Of a stretch of DNA of 64,000 bases, positions 1 through 10,080 are shown piece after piece. Made by a program: the position numbers and the translations under genes. Under the pieces are notes generated by a model. The model was not told the origin of the DNA. It saw only the letters and a program-made list of their open reading frames with translations, and did no database searches. The stretch spans positions 1-64,000 of the forward strand of contig CALHRD010000110.1 in NCBI GenBank assembly GCA_938038385.1. Direction: 5' to 3'. The stretch is from an uncultured Burkholderiales bacterium (GTDB lineage Bacteria; Pseudomonadota; Gammaproteobacteria; Burkholderiales; Thiobacillaceae). Position 1 is the first letter of the stretch. Each line of letters starts with the position of its first letter.

Positions 1-230
1 GTGATATAGCGGCTCGCCTTGACACTGAAGACGAAGCCCGCAGGTGTCTGCTGCCGCCAGGCGGCGAAGACGGATCGGTCGGGCAGCCGGTAGAAACTGC
101 GGTTCACCTCCACGCTGGCGAGGTGCGCGGCGTAGTGGGCGAGCCAGGCCGATTCGTCCAGGTCGGCCGGGTAGAAGCGGCCGCGCCAGTGCGGATAGAC
201 CCAGCCGGAGGTGCCGATGTGTATGCGCAT
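1..230 (-). CDS. DUF72 (YecE-like) family protein, partial
   Basis: N-terminal 76 residues of a DUF72 family protein; the rest lies beyond the left edge. The start MRIHIGTSGW, followed by VYPHWRGRFYP and, at the visible end, FVFSVKASRYIT, is the typical opening of this TIM-barrel-like family (usual length about 240-300 residues). The biochemical role of the family is not firmly established. The ATG is at 230-228. The gene diverges from the SDR gene, leaving about 50 bp for both promoters. No frameshift is visible in the part present. Confidence 0.85.
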   Translation of the reverse strand, partial: MRIHIGTSGWVYPHWRGRFYPADLDESAWLAHYAAHLASVEVNRSFYRLPDRSVFAAWRQQTPAGFVFSVKASRYI

Positions 231-280
231 CCTGTCCCTGAGCGGATATGATGAGTATAGGTAAGCCGTGAGGTCCGAGC

Positions 281-976
281 ATGGAAAGCATCCTCGTCAC
301 CGGCGCCAACCGCGGCCTCGGCCTGGAATGGTGCCGTCAATACGCACTCGCCGGGTGGCGGGTCTATGCCACCTGCCGCCATCCCGAGACAGCCGAGGAC
401 CTGAATGCCTTGGCACAGGCACACACTCGGCTGAGCCTGCATCGGCTCGATGTCACCTCCGCCGAACATTGCGCCGCCCTGCGCGCCGAGCTGGGAGACA
501 CGCCCATCGACGTGCTGGTCAACAACGCCGGCGTGTATCTGGAGAAATACGCACCCGACAGCGCCATCCACTACGACGACTGGCTGCAGACGCTGCAGGT
601 CAATACCCTGGGGGCAGTGCGGGTGACCGAGGCGCTGGCGCACAATGTCGCCCGCAGCCAGCGCAGGCTGGTTCTGGCGATCAGCAGTCACATGGGGTCG
701 ATCGCCGACATCTCCGCCCCCGGCAGCTACTGCTACCGCTCCAGCAAGGCGGCGCTCAACGCCGCCATGAAGGGGCTCGCCTTGGCCTACCGGCCGCTGG
801 GCATCGGCGTGCTGATCCTGCACCCCGGCTGGGTCAAGACGCGCATGGGCGGCTGGGACGAGGCACCGCTCACGCCCGAGCAGAGTGTGGCCAGCATGCG
901 CCGGCTGGTCGACGCCTATGTGCCGCAGATGAGCGGGCGTTTCTTGCGTTATGACGGCAGCGAACTGCCCTGGTAG
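281..976 (+). CDS. SDR family NAD(P)-dependent oxidoreductase
   Basis: A 231-residue classical short-chain dehydrogenase/reductase. The Rossmann nucleotide-binding motif TGANRGLG is at residues 7-14, the NNAG structural motif at 81-84, a Ser in ISSHMGS near 135-136, and the catalytic YRSSK (Y152, K156). The PGWVKTRMGG segment after strand 6 matches the usual substrate-loop region. Length is normal for a soluble cytoplasmic SDR. A GAGG-type ribosome site lies about 7 nt before the ATG. The substrate cannot be read from sequence. The 3' end overlaps the convergent MBL gene by 28 bp. Confidence 0.9.
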   Translation: MESILVTGANRGLGLEWCRQYALAGWRVYATCRHPETAEDLNALAQAHTRLSLHRLDVTSAEHCAALRAELGDTPIDVLVNNAGVYLEKYAPDSAIHYDDWLQTLQVNTLGAVRVTEALAHNVARSQRRLVLAISSHMGSIADISAPGSYCYRSSKAALNAAMKGLALAYRPLGIGVLILHPGWVKTRMGGWDEAPLTPEQSVASMRRLVDAYVPQMSGRFLRYDGSELPW

Positions 977-1956
977 CCCACCTGCCGGGCGGCGGCGAGT
1001 TCCGCGCACAGCTCCGCTTCGCGCTGCCGGTAGATGGGCGAGAAGTGGAAAGGGACCACGATCTTCGCCCCCGCCGCACTTGCCAGGCGGCCAGCCTGGC
1101 CGGCGGTGAGGTGCTTCTTCTCGGCCGCGCGGTCCGCCAGTTCGTCCAGGAACACACATTCGATGAACAGCCAGTCGGCGTTACGTGCGAGTGACGTGAT
1201 GCGTGCCGCATTGTCGGCGTGGTACACCACGTCGGTGACATAGGCGAGCTTCAGCCCCGGCGTGATCTGGAGGCAGTCCAACAGCTCGCCCAGAGGCCGA
1301 TCGCCGGCGGGGGTGGCGATCAGCATGTCGGCGGCTGCCCCGGCCAGAACCGCAGCCTTCAGGCCCTTGAGCCAGGGGCCCACAGGCAGCCCCCGCTCCG
1401 CCAGGCGGTTCTTCCAGATGTTGACGTGTCGCTCTTCTTCCAGGGCATAGCCCAGACAGGGTGTGCCGTGATCCAGGAAGGCGGCGCGCACGCGAAAGCC
1501 GGGCTCGTCGAGCGCCACACCGTCGTGCATGGTGAGGGAGACCTCCTCCTCGCGGCGGAAGGCATGTTGCACCCGGAAGCTCGCCCGGTGCAGGGTGCCG
1601 TCCGGCTCCAGCTCGTGCACCGTCAGGCTGAAGTCGTTCGCGTAGCGCTGCACCAGGTTCCAGGTGTAGGCCGAGAGTTTGGCCTCGACCTGCGTGAGGA
1701 AGCCCGGCGGGCCGTACAGCCTCACGCCGCGGTCGCGGCCCAGGCAGATGCGCAGGAACCAGTCGAAGCCCATGAAGTGGTCCATGTGGCAGTGGCTGAC
1801 GAAGATGTCGGTGACGCGCAGGATCTTGCGCGGGGACAATGCGTGCAGGTCGCCCAGGTCGAACAGCAGGGCGCGGCCCTCGAACATCAGATCGACGAAC
1901 AGGGCCGGGTCGCCGAAGGGGTCGTTGACCAGCTCGGGCAGGAAGGCAGGGCGCAT
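949..1956 (-). CDS. MBL-fold hydrolase, ribonuclease Z-like
   Basis: A 335-residue metallo-beta-lactamase fold protein. The metal-binding motif HCHMDH is preceded by a beta strand (TDIFVS), and the later ligands are plausible in FLDHGTP, YVTDVVYH and PFHFSP. The overall pattern, with the final His in PFHFSPIY, resembles the ribonuclease Z/ElaC group rather than glyoxalase II. A phosphodiesterase activity on RNA is an inference from fold only. Its ATG overlaps the stop of the upstream NUDIX gene (ATGA), so the two are probably translationally coupled. Confidence 0.8.
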   Translation of the reverse strand: MRPAFLPELVNDPFGDPALFVDLMFEGRALLFDLGDLHALSPRKILRVTDIFVSHCHMDHFMGFDWFLRICLGRDRGVRLYGPPGFLTQVEAKLSAYTWNLVQRYANDFSLTVHELEPDGTLHRASFRVQHAFRREEEVSLTMHDGVALDEPGFRVRAAFLDHGTPCLGYALEEERHVNIWKNRLAERGLPVGPWLKGLKAAVLAGAAADMLIATPAGDRPLGELLDCLQITPGLKLAYVTDVVYHADNAARITSLARNADWLFIECVFLDELADRAAEKKHLTAGQAGRLASAAGAKIVVPFHFSPIYRQREAELCAELAAARQVGYQGSSLPS

Positions 1957-2390
1957 CAGGTAGTCTGCTCAAGCCGTTCGCATGCCCAGGCGAGGACGGG
2001 CTGCAGGCGCGGTGGCAGTAGCCGGGTCGCTTCGTTGGCGTTCACCCAGCGCCATTCGTGGTGTTCCGGGCGGCCCAGTTCGGGCGAGACGGGCAGCCGC
2101 ACACTGGCCTGGTCGGTCTCGGCGAGATAATAGCGGGCGATCTTGCGGCGCGTGCCGTAAGGGCCGACCTCGATGCAGACCTCGCCCCAGGGGAAGTCCA
2201 GACCGGTGAGTCCGGTCTCCTCCGCCGTCTCGCGCACGGCCGCCGCGAGTGGGGTCTCGCCCGATTCGATTCGTCCCTTGGGGAAGTCCCAGTCGCGCCA
2301 GGCGCGCAGCAACAACAGACGCCAACCGCCGCCGACTCGGCGGACGACCACGATGCCGGCGGAGTTGGGAGGGGTTTGCGCTGGGTTCAT
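1956..2390 (-). CDS. NUDIX hydrolase (Ap4A-hydrolase-like)
   Basis: A 144-residue NUDIX protein. The Nudix box is intact from the G of GRIESGE through RETAEETGL, matching GX5EX7REUXEEXGU. The N-terminal strand (AGIVVVRRV) and the DFPKGRIESGE context resemble bis(5'-nucleosyl)-tetraphosphatase-type enzymes, but the substrate is uncertain. I chose the ATG at 2390 because it begins right before the first strand; an upstream in-frame extension would run back into the divergent methyltransferase gene. First gene of a two-gene unit with the MBL hydrolase. Confidence 0.85.
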   Translation of the reverse strand: MNPAQTPPNSAGIVVVRRVGGGWRLLLLRAWRDWDFPKGRIESGETPLAAAVRETAEETGLTGLDFPWGEVCIEVGPYGTRRKIARYYLAETDQASVRLPVSPELGRPEHHEWRWVNANEATRLLPPRLQPVLAWACERLEQTT

Positions 2391-2409
2391 CGCGGCTATC
2401 ATAACCGCC

Positions 2410-3030
2410 ATGGATGCGGAAAAGTCGCGCCTCTGGGACGAGAAATACCAGACCGGCATGCCCGGCTGGGACCGGCGCGGAGTCAGTCCCGCCCTGCTGC
2501 ACTGGCTGGATGGCGGCATGCTGAATCCATGCCGCATCCTCATCCCCGGCTGCGGCCATGGTCACGAGGTGGTGGAACTGGCCCGGCGCGGCTTCTCGGT
2601 CTGCGCCGTGGACATCGCCCCCACGCCTCTGTCGCGCCTAAGGATGATGCTGACCAGGGAGGGGCTCGATGCCCGCCTGATCCAGGCCGACGTCCTGCAC
2701 TGGATGCCCGAGGCGCCCTTCGACGCCGTCTACGAACAGACCTGTCTGTGTGCCCTGGCGCCGGAGGAATGGCCCGCCTATGCGGCGCAGCTATACCGCT
2801 GGCTAAAACCCGGTGGTCTGCTGTTCGCCCTGTTCATGCAGACGGGACGCCCAGGTGGCCCGCCCTACCATTGTGATCCGGGCGAGATGCTGACCCTCTT
2901 CCCGTCCGAACCCTGGGAATGGGTGGAGCCGCCTCATCGCGAGGTGCCCCACCCCAACGGGCTGTTCGAATACGCGGCGGTTCTCCGGCGAGGCAACGCA
3001 TCCCAGCCTCACCCCCGCCCTTCGCCCTGA
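2410..3030 (+). CDS. SAM-dependent methyltransferase (thiopurine methyltransferase-like)
   Basis: A 206-residue class I methyltransferase. Motif I is ILIPGCGHGHEV, followed by the acidic strand-2 end AVDIAPTPL, the motif DAVYEQTCLCAL and the post-motif RWLKPGGLLFAL. The N-terminal WDEKYQTGMPGWD pattern and the EQTCLCAL segment are characteristic of the TPMT/TehB-like branch acting on thiols, metals or halides. The ATG at 2410 starts only 19 bp from the divergent NUDIX start, so the promoters must overlap. Confidence 0.85.
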   Translation: MDAEKSRLWDEKYQTGMPGWDRRGVSPALLHWLDGGMLNPCRILIPGCGHGHEVVELARRGFSVCAVDIAPTPLSRLRMMLTREGLDARLIQADVLHWMPEAPFDAVYEQTCLCALAPEEWPAYAAQLYRWLKPGGLLFALFMQTGRPGGPPYHCDPGEMLTLFPSEPWEWVEPPHREVPHPNGLFEYAAVLRRGNASQPHPRPSP

Positions 3031-3044
3031 GGGCGAGTTGGGGT
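3011..3044. terminator. Hairpin between convergent genes
   Basis: A palindrome pairs TCGCCC (3022-3027) with GGGCGA (3031-3036), with outer ACCCC and GGGGT arms. It spans the stop of the methyltransferase gene and the stop of the convergent gene at 3044. There is no T-tract, so it could be a bidirectional terminator or a mere 3' stabilising hairpin. Confidence 0.35.
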
Positions 3045-3544
3045 CATTGGGCCATGTCGAGGTCCATCTGGATGGCGTCCAGCCCCTTGCGCGCGCAGGC
3101 CTCGTCCTGGGCGCCGGTGGGGGCGCCCGAGACGCCCACGGCGCCGATGATGTTGCCGGCAGCCTCGATGGGCAGTCCGCCGGCGGAAAACACCAGGCCA
3201 TCGACCTTGCCCACGGAGAAGGGCTTGGTGAAGCGGTCCTCCAGCTCCGATAGGGGTGCGTTGAAGTTCACCGCGGTGTAGGCCTTCTGACGGCTCACCT
3301 CCAGGGTGACGGGCGGCGCCAGGGTGTCGCGCAGCACCGCCATCGGCAGCCCGCCCCGATCCACCACGGTCACACCGATCTGTATGCCCTCCTTGCGGCA
3401 GGCCATGACGGTGGCATGCGCCAGCTTCTCCGCCGCCTCCATGGTCATGCGGGGGATCTTGACGATGACCGGGATCTCGGCGGCGAGCACGGGCGAGGCC
3501 AGGGCAATGAGGGCGGTGGCGGCGAGGGTCTTGCTCAGTTTCAT
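3044..3544 (-). CDS. GlcG/HbpS family exported haem-binding-like protein
   Basis: A 166-residue protein with a Sec signal peptide (hydrophobic stretch after MKLSKTLAAT, AxA-type site near VLAAE). The mature part is a GlcG/HbpS (DUF336) domain: the MACRKEGIQIGVTVVD strand, the AYTAVNF segment and the C-terminal GNIIGAVGVSGA are typical. HbpS members bind haem, and others are cobalamin-adjacent; the function here is unproven. It overlaps the desaturase stop by 4 bp (ATGA) and is the last gene of the long minus-strand train. Confidence 0.85.
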   Translation of the reverse strand: MKLSKTLAATALIALASPVLAAEIPVIVKIPRMTMEAAEKLAHATVMACRKEGIQIGVTVVDRGGLPMAVLRDTLAPPVTLEVSRQKAYTAVNFNAPLSELEDRFTKPFSVGKVDGLVFSAGGLPIEAAGNIIGAVGVSGAPTGAQDEACARKGLDAIQMDLDMAQ

Positions 3545-4539
3545 GGTCTTGCTCCTTCTCCAGGCAAAAGTCGATGTTCGGGGATGGGCCCGCTGAATTG
3601 GTGCAGCAGCGCGCAGATCCAGTTCCCCTGGAACCCGCTACGACTCAGATGATGGTAATCCGCCAGCCGCCACCAGGGCAGGCCGGGCCGCTGGTGGTGC
3701 GCGCCGTGCAGGTTGAAATTCAGGATCAGGCGGCCGGCCCAGGTCGGCAGCGCCAGATTGCGCGCATATTTCGTGTCCTCCAGCGGCGTGCCGTAGTGGA
3801 AGGCATTGTCCACGACGCTGATCAGGAAGGCACGCCCCATCAGCGCCAGGACCAGCATCCAGGCGTATTCGCCGTAAAGGGCGAAGGCCAGGCCGTACAG
3901 CGTCAGGATCAGCCAGCCGTCCAGGCGCATGGCGCGCAGGGTGGCGGGATCGAGCAGCTTGTCGGTGAGGGTCGCGACGACATTGTGCTCGCTGGCCAGC
4001 CGCCTCGCTGCCCAGCCGATGACGGAGCGCGGCAGCAGGAAGATCAGGCTGCCCAAGACCTCGAACCAGTACAGGCCGCCGGTGAGCCTGAAGTAGTAGT
4101 TCAGCGCGAACCAAGCTCGGCCGTCCTCGCCGGCGACATAGACCTCGGAGCGTTCACGGCGGGTGCGGCTCAGGGCGTGGTGCAGCAGGTGGCCCCAGCG
4201 CAGCAGGTCGAAGGCGGCGCCGAAGAGGATGGCCTGTGCACGCCCGGCCAGGCGGTTGACCCACCTGGAGTCGAACAGGACACCGTGAATCGCCTCGTGG
4301 ATCAAGGCCCACCAGATATTGCTCGTGAGCACCGGCAGCAAAAGCAGCCAGCCCCAGGCCGGATCGGCAGGCAGAAGCCAGAGGGGCAGCACCAACCCCT
4401 GCAGCAGAGCGAGTGCAGCGAACAGCAGTAGCAAACCCGCGTTGAGCTTCGGGCCCAGTCTTTCCATGGCGGCGGTGGTCATGGCGTAACCAAGGACATC
4501 GGCTTGGCAGGCCGGATTGTGCAACGATCCGAGTGACAT
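3541..4539 (-). CDS. Membrane fatty acid desaturase family protein
   Basis: A 332-residue integral membrane protein with the three histidine clusters of membrane desaturases: HEAIHG, HLLHH and HGAHHQRP. Paired hydrophobic segments flank them (around residues 33-75 and 205-245). These clusters bind the di-iron centre that inserts double bonds (or oxygen) into acyl chains, here probably membrane lipids. The gene starts 3 bp after the stop of the V-ATPase D gene, so it looks like an operon member. An in-frame ATG about 19 codons inside is an alternative start. Confidence 0.85.
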   Translation of the reverse strand: MSLGSLHNPACQADVLGYAMTTAAMERLGPKLNAGLLLLFAALALLQGLVLPLWLLPADPAWGWLLLLPVLTSNIWWALIHEAIHGVLFDSRWVNRLAGRAQAILFGAAFDLLRWGHLLHHALSRTRRERSEVYVAGEDGRAWFALNYYFRLTGGLYWFEVLGSLIFLLPRSVIGWAARRLASEHNVVATLTDKLLDPATLRAMRLDGWLILTLYGLAFALYGEYAWMLVLALMGRAFLISVVDNAFHYGTPLEDTKYARNLALPTWAGRLILNFNLHGAHHQRPGLPWWRLADYHHLSRSGFQGNWICALLHQFSGPIPEHRLLPGEGARP

Positions 4540-4542
4540 GGG

Positions 4543-5160
4543 CTAGCGCTGGCCGGTGTGCAGCACCTTGATCTGGAACAGGGTGTTGCGCTCGTCTTCC
4601 TCCAGGGCCTGGCGGATGTGGTGCAGGGTGGCGTGATAGCGGGGGATGATGTTGTATTTCAGGGCATTGACCCGCTTCTGGGTCTTGCGGCTGGCGGCCA
4701 GCAGCCGCCACAGCGCATTCTCCGCCTCGCCCAGCCGGGCGAGCGTGACGGTGAGGCTGCGCAGCCGCAGGCGCGCCTCGTCGAAGCTGGCGTCGGTCCA
4801 CATCAACCCCACCGGCTGCAGCGGCAGGGCCTCCGCGCTGACACTGGGATATTCCACGCCGACGCTGGAGCGGGCGATGATCTTCATGGCCACGGCGGGC
4901 TTGAGCCCGACCGCCGCCTGCCTGAGCATCTGGCCGCCCATGCGCATCTGCACGATGCCCAGCCAATGGTAGGCTTCCCGGAGTTCCCGCGCTGCCAGGG
5001 TGCGCAGCTCGCGATACTGGGCGAGCCGCTCGTAGACCAGACGGGTGAGCAGGTCGCGTTTCTTCTCCAGCATCTGCTGCCCCTGCTCCAGAAAGCGCGC
5101 CTGGCGGCCGACCTGCAGCAGGGCGCTCTTGGTGGGGGGGACGGCGAGGCGTTTTTTCAT
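4543..5160 (-). CDS. atpD: V/A-type ATPase subunit D
   Basis: A 205-residue central-stalk subunit D of a V/A-type ATPase, forming the rotor shaft inside the A3B3 head. Long helices at both ends and the conserved C-terminal segment VNALKYNIIPRY identify the family, as does the N-terminal PPTKSALL. Length is normal (about 200-210). It follows the B subunit gene after a 94-bp gap that contains a 7-bp tandem repeat; D after B is a common order in V/A-ATPase operons. Confidence 0.93.
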   Translation of the reverse strand: MKKRLAVPPTKSALLQVGRQARFLEQGQQMLEKKRDLLTRLVYERLAQYRELRTLAARELREAYHWLGIVQMRMGGQMLRQAAVGLKPAVAMKIIARSSVGVEYPSVSAEALPLQPVGLMWTDASFDEARLRLRSLTVTLARLGEAENALWRLLAASRKTQKRVNALKYNIIPRYHATLHHIRQALEEDERNTLFQIKVLHTGQR

Positions 5161-5179
5161 GCTCGCTGCTCGTTCGTCT

Positions 5180-5210
5180 GGGGGATGGGGGATGGGGGAT
5201 GGGGGATGGG
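5180..5210. repeat. Heptanucleotide tandem repeat (GGGGGAT)4
   Basis: Four uninterrupted copies of the 7-mer GGGGGAT plus a partial GGG lie in the gap between the B and D ATPase genes. A related 7-mer array lies between the E and F genes. The position just upstream of the D ribosome site could influence translation, but this is inference. Confidence 0.85.
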
Positions 5211-5254
5211 AAAAAGCTGGCGGCCAGGTTGCATCCCATGCCCCATCCCCGCCA

Positions 5255-6652
5255 TCACGCCACCTCCACCGTCGGCTGCCACTTGTGGTAACGGGCGAGT
5301 TCCTCTTCGGTCACGCGGATGAGCTGTTCGGGCGGCAGCATGGACAGCAGGTCCCAGGCCAGGTTGAGGGTCTCGTAGATGCTGCGGTCCTCGTCCTCGT
5401 CCTGGCCGATGAAGCGGCGCTCGAAGGCGTCGGCGAACTCCAGGAAACGACGGTCCGCCTCGGACAGCTCCTCGGCACCGATGATGGCGGCCAGGCCCCG
5501 CACTTCCAGGGCCTTGGCATAGCTGGCGAAGAGCTGGCTGGCCAGGTGCGGGTGGTCCTCGCGCGTGTAGTTCTTGCCGATGCCGTCCTTCATTAGGCGC
5601 GAGAGCGAGGGCAGCACCGCTACCGGCGGGTAGACACCCTGGTTGTAGAGTTCGCGCGATAGCACGATCTGACCCTCGGTGATGTAGCCGGTGAGATCGG
5701 GGATGGGGTGGGTGATGTCGTCCGAGGGCATGGACAGCACCGGGATCATGGTGATCGAGCCGCGCCGCTCGCGGATGCGTCCGGCACGCTCGTAAATCTC
5801 GGCCAGGTCGGAATAGAGGTAGCCGGGGTAGCCCTTGCGCGCCGGCACGTCGCCGCGCAACACGGCCACCTCGCGCAGCGCCTCGGCGTAGGCGGTCATG
5901 TCGGTCATCACCACCAGGACGTGGTAGTCCAGGTCGTAGGCCAGGTATTCGGCCGCGGTCAACGCCGCGCGCGGCGTGAGCAGGCGCTCGATCACCGGTT
6001 CGTCGGCGAGGTTGAGGAACATCACCACCCGGTTCAGCACCCCGCTCTCCTCGAAGCTCTCCTGGAAGAAGCGGGCGTCCGTGCTCGACACCCCGAAAGC
6101 GGCGAACACCACGACGAAATCCGAGGCCTCCTCACCCAACAGCTTGGCCTGCCGCACGATCTGCGCCGCCACCCGGTTGTGCGGCAGGCCGCCGCCGGAG
6201 AACAGGGGCAGCTTCTGGCCGCGGGTGAGGGAATTCATGCCGTCGATGGCGGAAATTCCAGTCTGGATGAACTCCCGCGGATAGGCGCGGGCGGCGGGGT
6301 TGAGGGCCTCGCCGTTGATGTTGCGCCGCTCGCGCGAGATGATGGGCGGCCGGCCATCACGCGGCTGGCCGGCGCCGTTGAAGATGCGCCCCATGATGTC
6401 GCGCGACAGGGGGAGGGTGAAGGGCTCGTCCAGGAAACGCACCCAGGTGCGCTCCAGGTCCAGCGCCTCGGTGCCCTCGAACACCTCGACGAGGACGGCC
6501 TCGTCCGACACCCGGATGACCAGTCCGTTACGCAGGCGGCCGATGTGGTCGCGCAGGGCGACCCGCGTGCCGGCCGCCACGCCGGGCACGCCGCTCATGA
6601 CGATCAGCCCGCCCTGGGCGGAGGTGGCAGTGCGGTATTCGATGTTTTTCAT
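5255..6652 (-). CDS. atpB: V/A-type ATPase subunit B
   Basis: A 465-residue non-catalytic nucleotide-binding subunit B of the peripheral head. Diagnostic segments are IQTGISAIDGMNSLTRGQKLPLFSG split over residues near 150-175 and the later RERRGSITMIP, with PSLSRLMKDGIG towards the C-terminus. It lacks a Walker A GKT, as B subunits do. I placed the start at the ATG 6652-6650 (MKNIEYRTATS); the frame stays open further upstream but only inside the A subunit gene. It begins 14 bp after the A stop. Confidence 0.95.
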   Translation of the reverse strand: MKNIEYRTATSAQGGLIVMSGVPGVAAGTRVALRDHIGRLRNGLVIRVSDEAVLVEVFEGTEALDLERTWVRFLDEPFTLPLSRDIMGRIFNGAGQPRDGRPPIISRERRNINGEALNPAARAYPREFIQTGISAIDGMNSLTRGQKLPLFSGGGLPHNRVAAQIVRQAKLLGEEASDFVVVFAAFGVSSTDARFFQESFEESGVLNRVVMFLNLADEPVIERLLTPRAALTAAEYLAYDLDYHVLVVMTDMTAYAEALREVAVLRGDVPARKGYPGYLYSDLAEIYERAGRIRERRGSITMIPVLSMPSDDITHPIPDLTGYITEGQIVLSRELYNQGVYPPVAVLPSLSRLMKDGIGKNYTREDHPHLASQLFASYAKALEVRGLAAIIGAEELSEADRRFLEFADAFERRFIGQDEDEDRSIYETLNLAWDLLSMLPPEQLIRVTEEELARYHKWQPTVEVA

Positions 6653-6666
6653 GCTGTTCACTCTTG

Positions 6667-8445
<1,779 letters not shown>

Positions 8446-8485
8446 GATGTCCTCATCCCGGGAACGGCTTCATGCCTAATCCCTA

Positions 8486-9136
8486 TCACCCGTGCACCAG
8501 GGTCCCCAGATCCGGCGCGCTGGCGAACAGGCGCTCCATGACCACCTGGGCCATCTGGTCGCGCAGACGCTCCTGGCGCGCCTCGAAGGTCTGATCCACG
8601 CGCGCCCGATGATCGGCCAGACGCACCAGGATGCCGCCCACGCTCGGATGGCTCAGGGCACTCAGCTCCACCCTGCGTCCCGGCGCGGCCGCCGCAGCGA
8701 ACTCTTCCCATACAGGCTTGAGACGCTCGTAGTCCAGGGCGTTGACCTCTGCCACCAGATCCCCCGGTGGCAATTGCCGGGCTGCCTCGGCGAGCATGCC
8801 GGCGAGCACCGGTTTGTAACGGTCCATGTCCTGCACCAGGGCCTGCAGGGCGTTTTGCACCTGCGACAGCACCGCCTCGGTGAGCACCCAGCGCAGCCGG
8901 TCGAATTCCGCCGCCCGCTTTGTTTCCGCCGCCTGCAGACGCCGGCGCACCGTACGCTCGGCCTCGGCCTTGGCAGACAGGATCTCGCGCTCTTCGCGCA
9001 GCTTGATGTGCTCCTCGGTCTCCGCAAGGATGCGTCCGCGCGCGGCTTCCGCGTTTTTAAGCGCCTCGCGCGCCAGGCTCTCCGCCTGTCGGAGCAGGGC
9101 CTGTTCCAGTTGACTGACTTGTACGTCGGTTTCCAT
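8486..9136 (-). CDS. atpE: V/A-type ATPase subunit E (peripheral stalk)
   Basis: A 216-residue protein: about 110 residues of charged, heptad-like helix (LREEREILSAKAEAERTVRR), then a compact C-terminal domain ending in LSHPSVGGILVRLADHRARV and RLRDQMAQVVMERLF. This is the layout of the peripheral-stalk E subunit, which pairs with the H/G coiled coil and caps the head. It lies between the F and A genes. The assignment rests mainly on the C-terminal domain pattern and operon position. Confidence 0.85.
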   Translation of the reverse strand: METDVQVSQLEQALLRQAESLAREALKNAEAARGRILAETEEHIKLREEREILSAKAEAERTVRRRLQAAETKRAAEFDRLRWVLTEAVLSQVQNALQALVQDMDRYKPVLAGMLAEAARQLPPGDLVAEVNALDYERLKPVWEEFAAAAAPGRRVELSALSHPSVGGILVRLADHRARVDQTFEARQERLRDQMAQVVMERLFASAPDLGTLVHG

Positions 9137-9177
9137 GGTCTATTCCGGGATGAGGGATGGGGACAGGCACCCCCCGG

Positions 9178-9213
9178 CCCATCACCCATCACCCATCACC
9201 CATCACCCATCAT
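9178..9213. repeat. Heptanucleotide tandem repeat (CCCATCA)5
   Basis: Five copies of CCCATCA in the gap between the F and E ATPase genes. Read on the minus strand the array is GGGTGAT repeats; the F reading frame runs into it and stops inside it, so the last residues (MMGDG) and the stop codon are repeat-encoded. A second 7-mer array lies in the B-D gap. Confidence 0.9.
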
Positions 9214-9558
9214 CGCCTTCAACGCCTCCGGACCCAGCACCATGCGCACCACCTCGTCCACCGCCGGGGCATAGTCCTGCGGCGCAGCCAATGGCGGCAG
9301 CTCGGTGACGACGATGCGCCCACCCTCGTTGCGCAGGCGGTTGAGCCACTCCCCGCCACCGTGCGCCAGCCCCCCCTCCAGCAGCACGAGTGCCTCGGCC
9401 CCCTCCACCACCAGATTGGCAAGCACCTGTTCTACCGTGGCCTGGTCGGCATCCGGGTACACCTCGGCGCCGATCAGGCTGAAACCCTCGGTGAGCCCGG
9501 CGCTGCCCAGGACCACCAGACGCGCGCCCGATGCGGGGGTTTCCGCTGCCCGCCGCAC
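9196..9558 (-). CDS. atpF: V/A-type ATPase subunit F
   Basis: A 120-residue subunit F, the small central-stalk protein that binds D. Seen are the alternating strand/helix pattern (LVVLGSAGLTEGFSLIGAEV, then ALVLLEGGLAH and RIVVTELPPL) and a short C-terminal helix. The start is a GTG that overlaps the stop of the K gene (TAGTG), so coupling is likely. The C-terminus is encoded by a 7-bp tandem repeat, so it may vary between strains. Confidence 0.85.
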   Translation of the reverse strand: MRRAAETPASGARLVVLGSAGLTEGFSLIGAEVYPDADQATVEQVLANLVVEGAEALVLLEGGLAHGGGEWLNRLRNEGGRIVVTELPPLAAPQDYAPAVDEVVRMVLGPEALKAMMGDG

Positions 9559-10004
9559 TAGATCTTCCCGAGCAGCAGGATGGACATGACCAGGCCGTAG
9601 ATGGCGATCCCCTCGGCCAGACCCAGATAGATCAGGGTGCGGCCGAACATCTCCGGCTTCTCAGCGATCACCGCCAGGGCGGCCGAGCCCACCGGCCCCA
9701 GGGCGATGCCGGCGCCGATCGCGGCGAGCGCGGTCGGCAAGCCGACGCCGATGATGGCCAATCCCAGCCCGAGGGAGATCTCCCGTACGCCACCAGCGAC
9801 GACCTCCTGGGCCATGACCTGCTCCACGCCCAGGAACAGCACACCGGCCAGCCCGACACCGAAGGCCAGCACATTGGCCAGGACCCCGCCCTTCAGCCAA
9901 CGGGGCAGCGCCTTGGGCAAGGGGCGGGGGCGCAACTCCAGATACACCCCGGCAGCGATCAGACCCGCCACGCTCAATCCCATCAATGTGATCAGCCAGT
10001 TCAT
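9558..10004 (-). CDS. atpK: V/A-type ATPase rotor subunit K (proteolipid c-ring)
   Basis: A 148-residue proteolipid. The C-terminal hairpin carries the family signature: a glycine-rich helix (GVGLPTALAAIGAGIALG), a polar loop (AEKPEMFGR) and the ion-binding helix with one carboxylate in LGLAEGIAIYGLVM. Two more hydrophobic segments precede it (about residues 3-24 and 40-60), joined by an Arg/Pro-rich stretch and a second linker, so there are four helices but one visible ion-binding Glu, as in NtpK-type subunits. Whether H+ or Na+ is carried cannot be decided by eye. Confidence 0.9.
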   Translation of the reverse strand: MNWLITLMGLSVAGLIAAGVYLELRPRPLPKALPRWLKGGVLANVLAFGVGLAGVLFLGVEQVMAQEVVAGGVREISLGLGLAIIGVGLPTALAAIGAGIALGPVGSAALAVIAEKPEMFGRTLIYLGLAEGIAIYGLVMSILLLGKI

Positions 10005-10080
10005 GGATTCTCCTTTCTGTCGAAGCGGTGAAGGGTTAGGGCTGAGGGGTGTATGGATGCCCCCTCCGCACGCCCCACCC

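Noticed and set aside
9178-9213. CRISPR-like array
   Set aside because: The units are 7 bp in direct tandem with no spacers and no cas gene is present; it is a microsatellite.
9558-10004. Claim that the ATPase is Na+-dependent
   Set aside because: Only the ion-binding Glu helix can be recognised by eye; the other Na+ ligand positions cannot be aligned reliably, so no ion is assigned.
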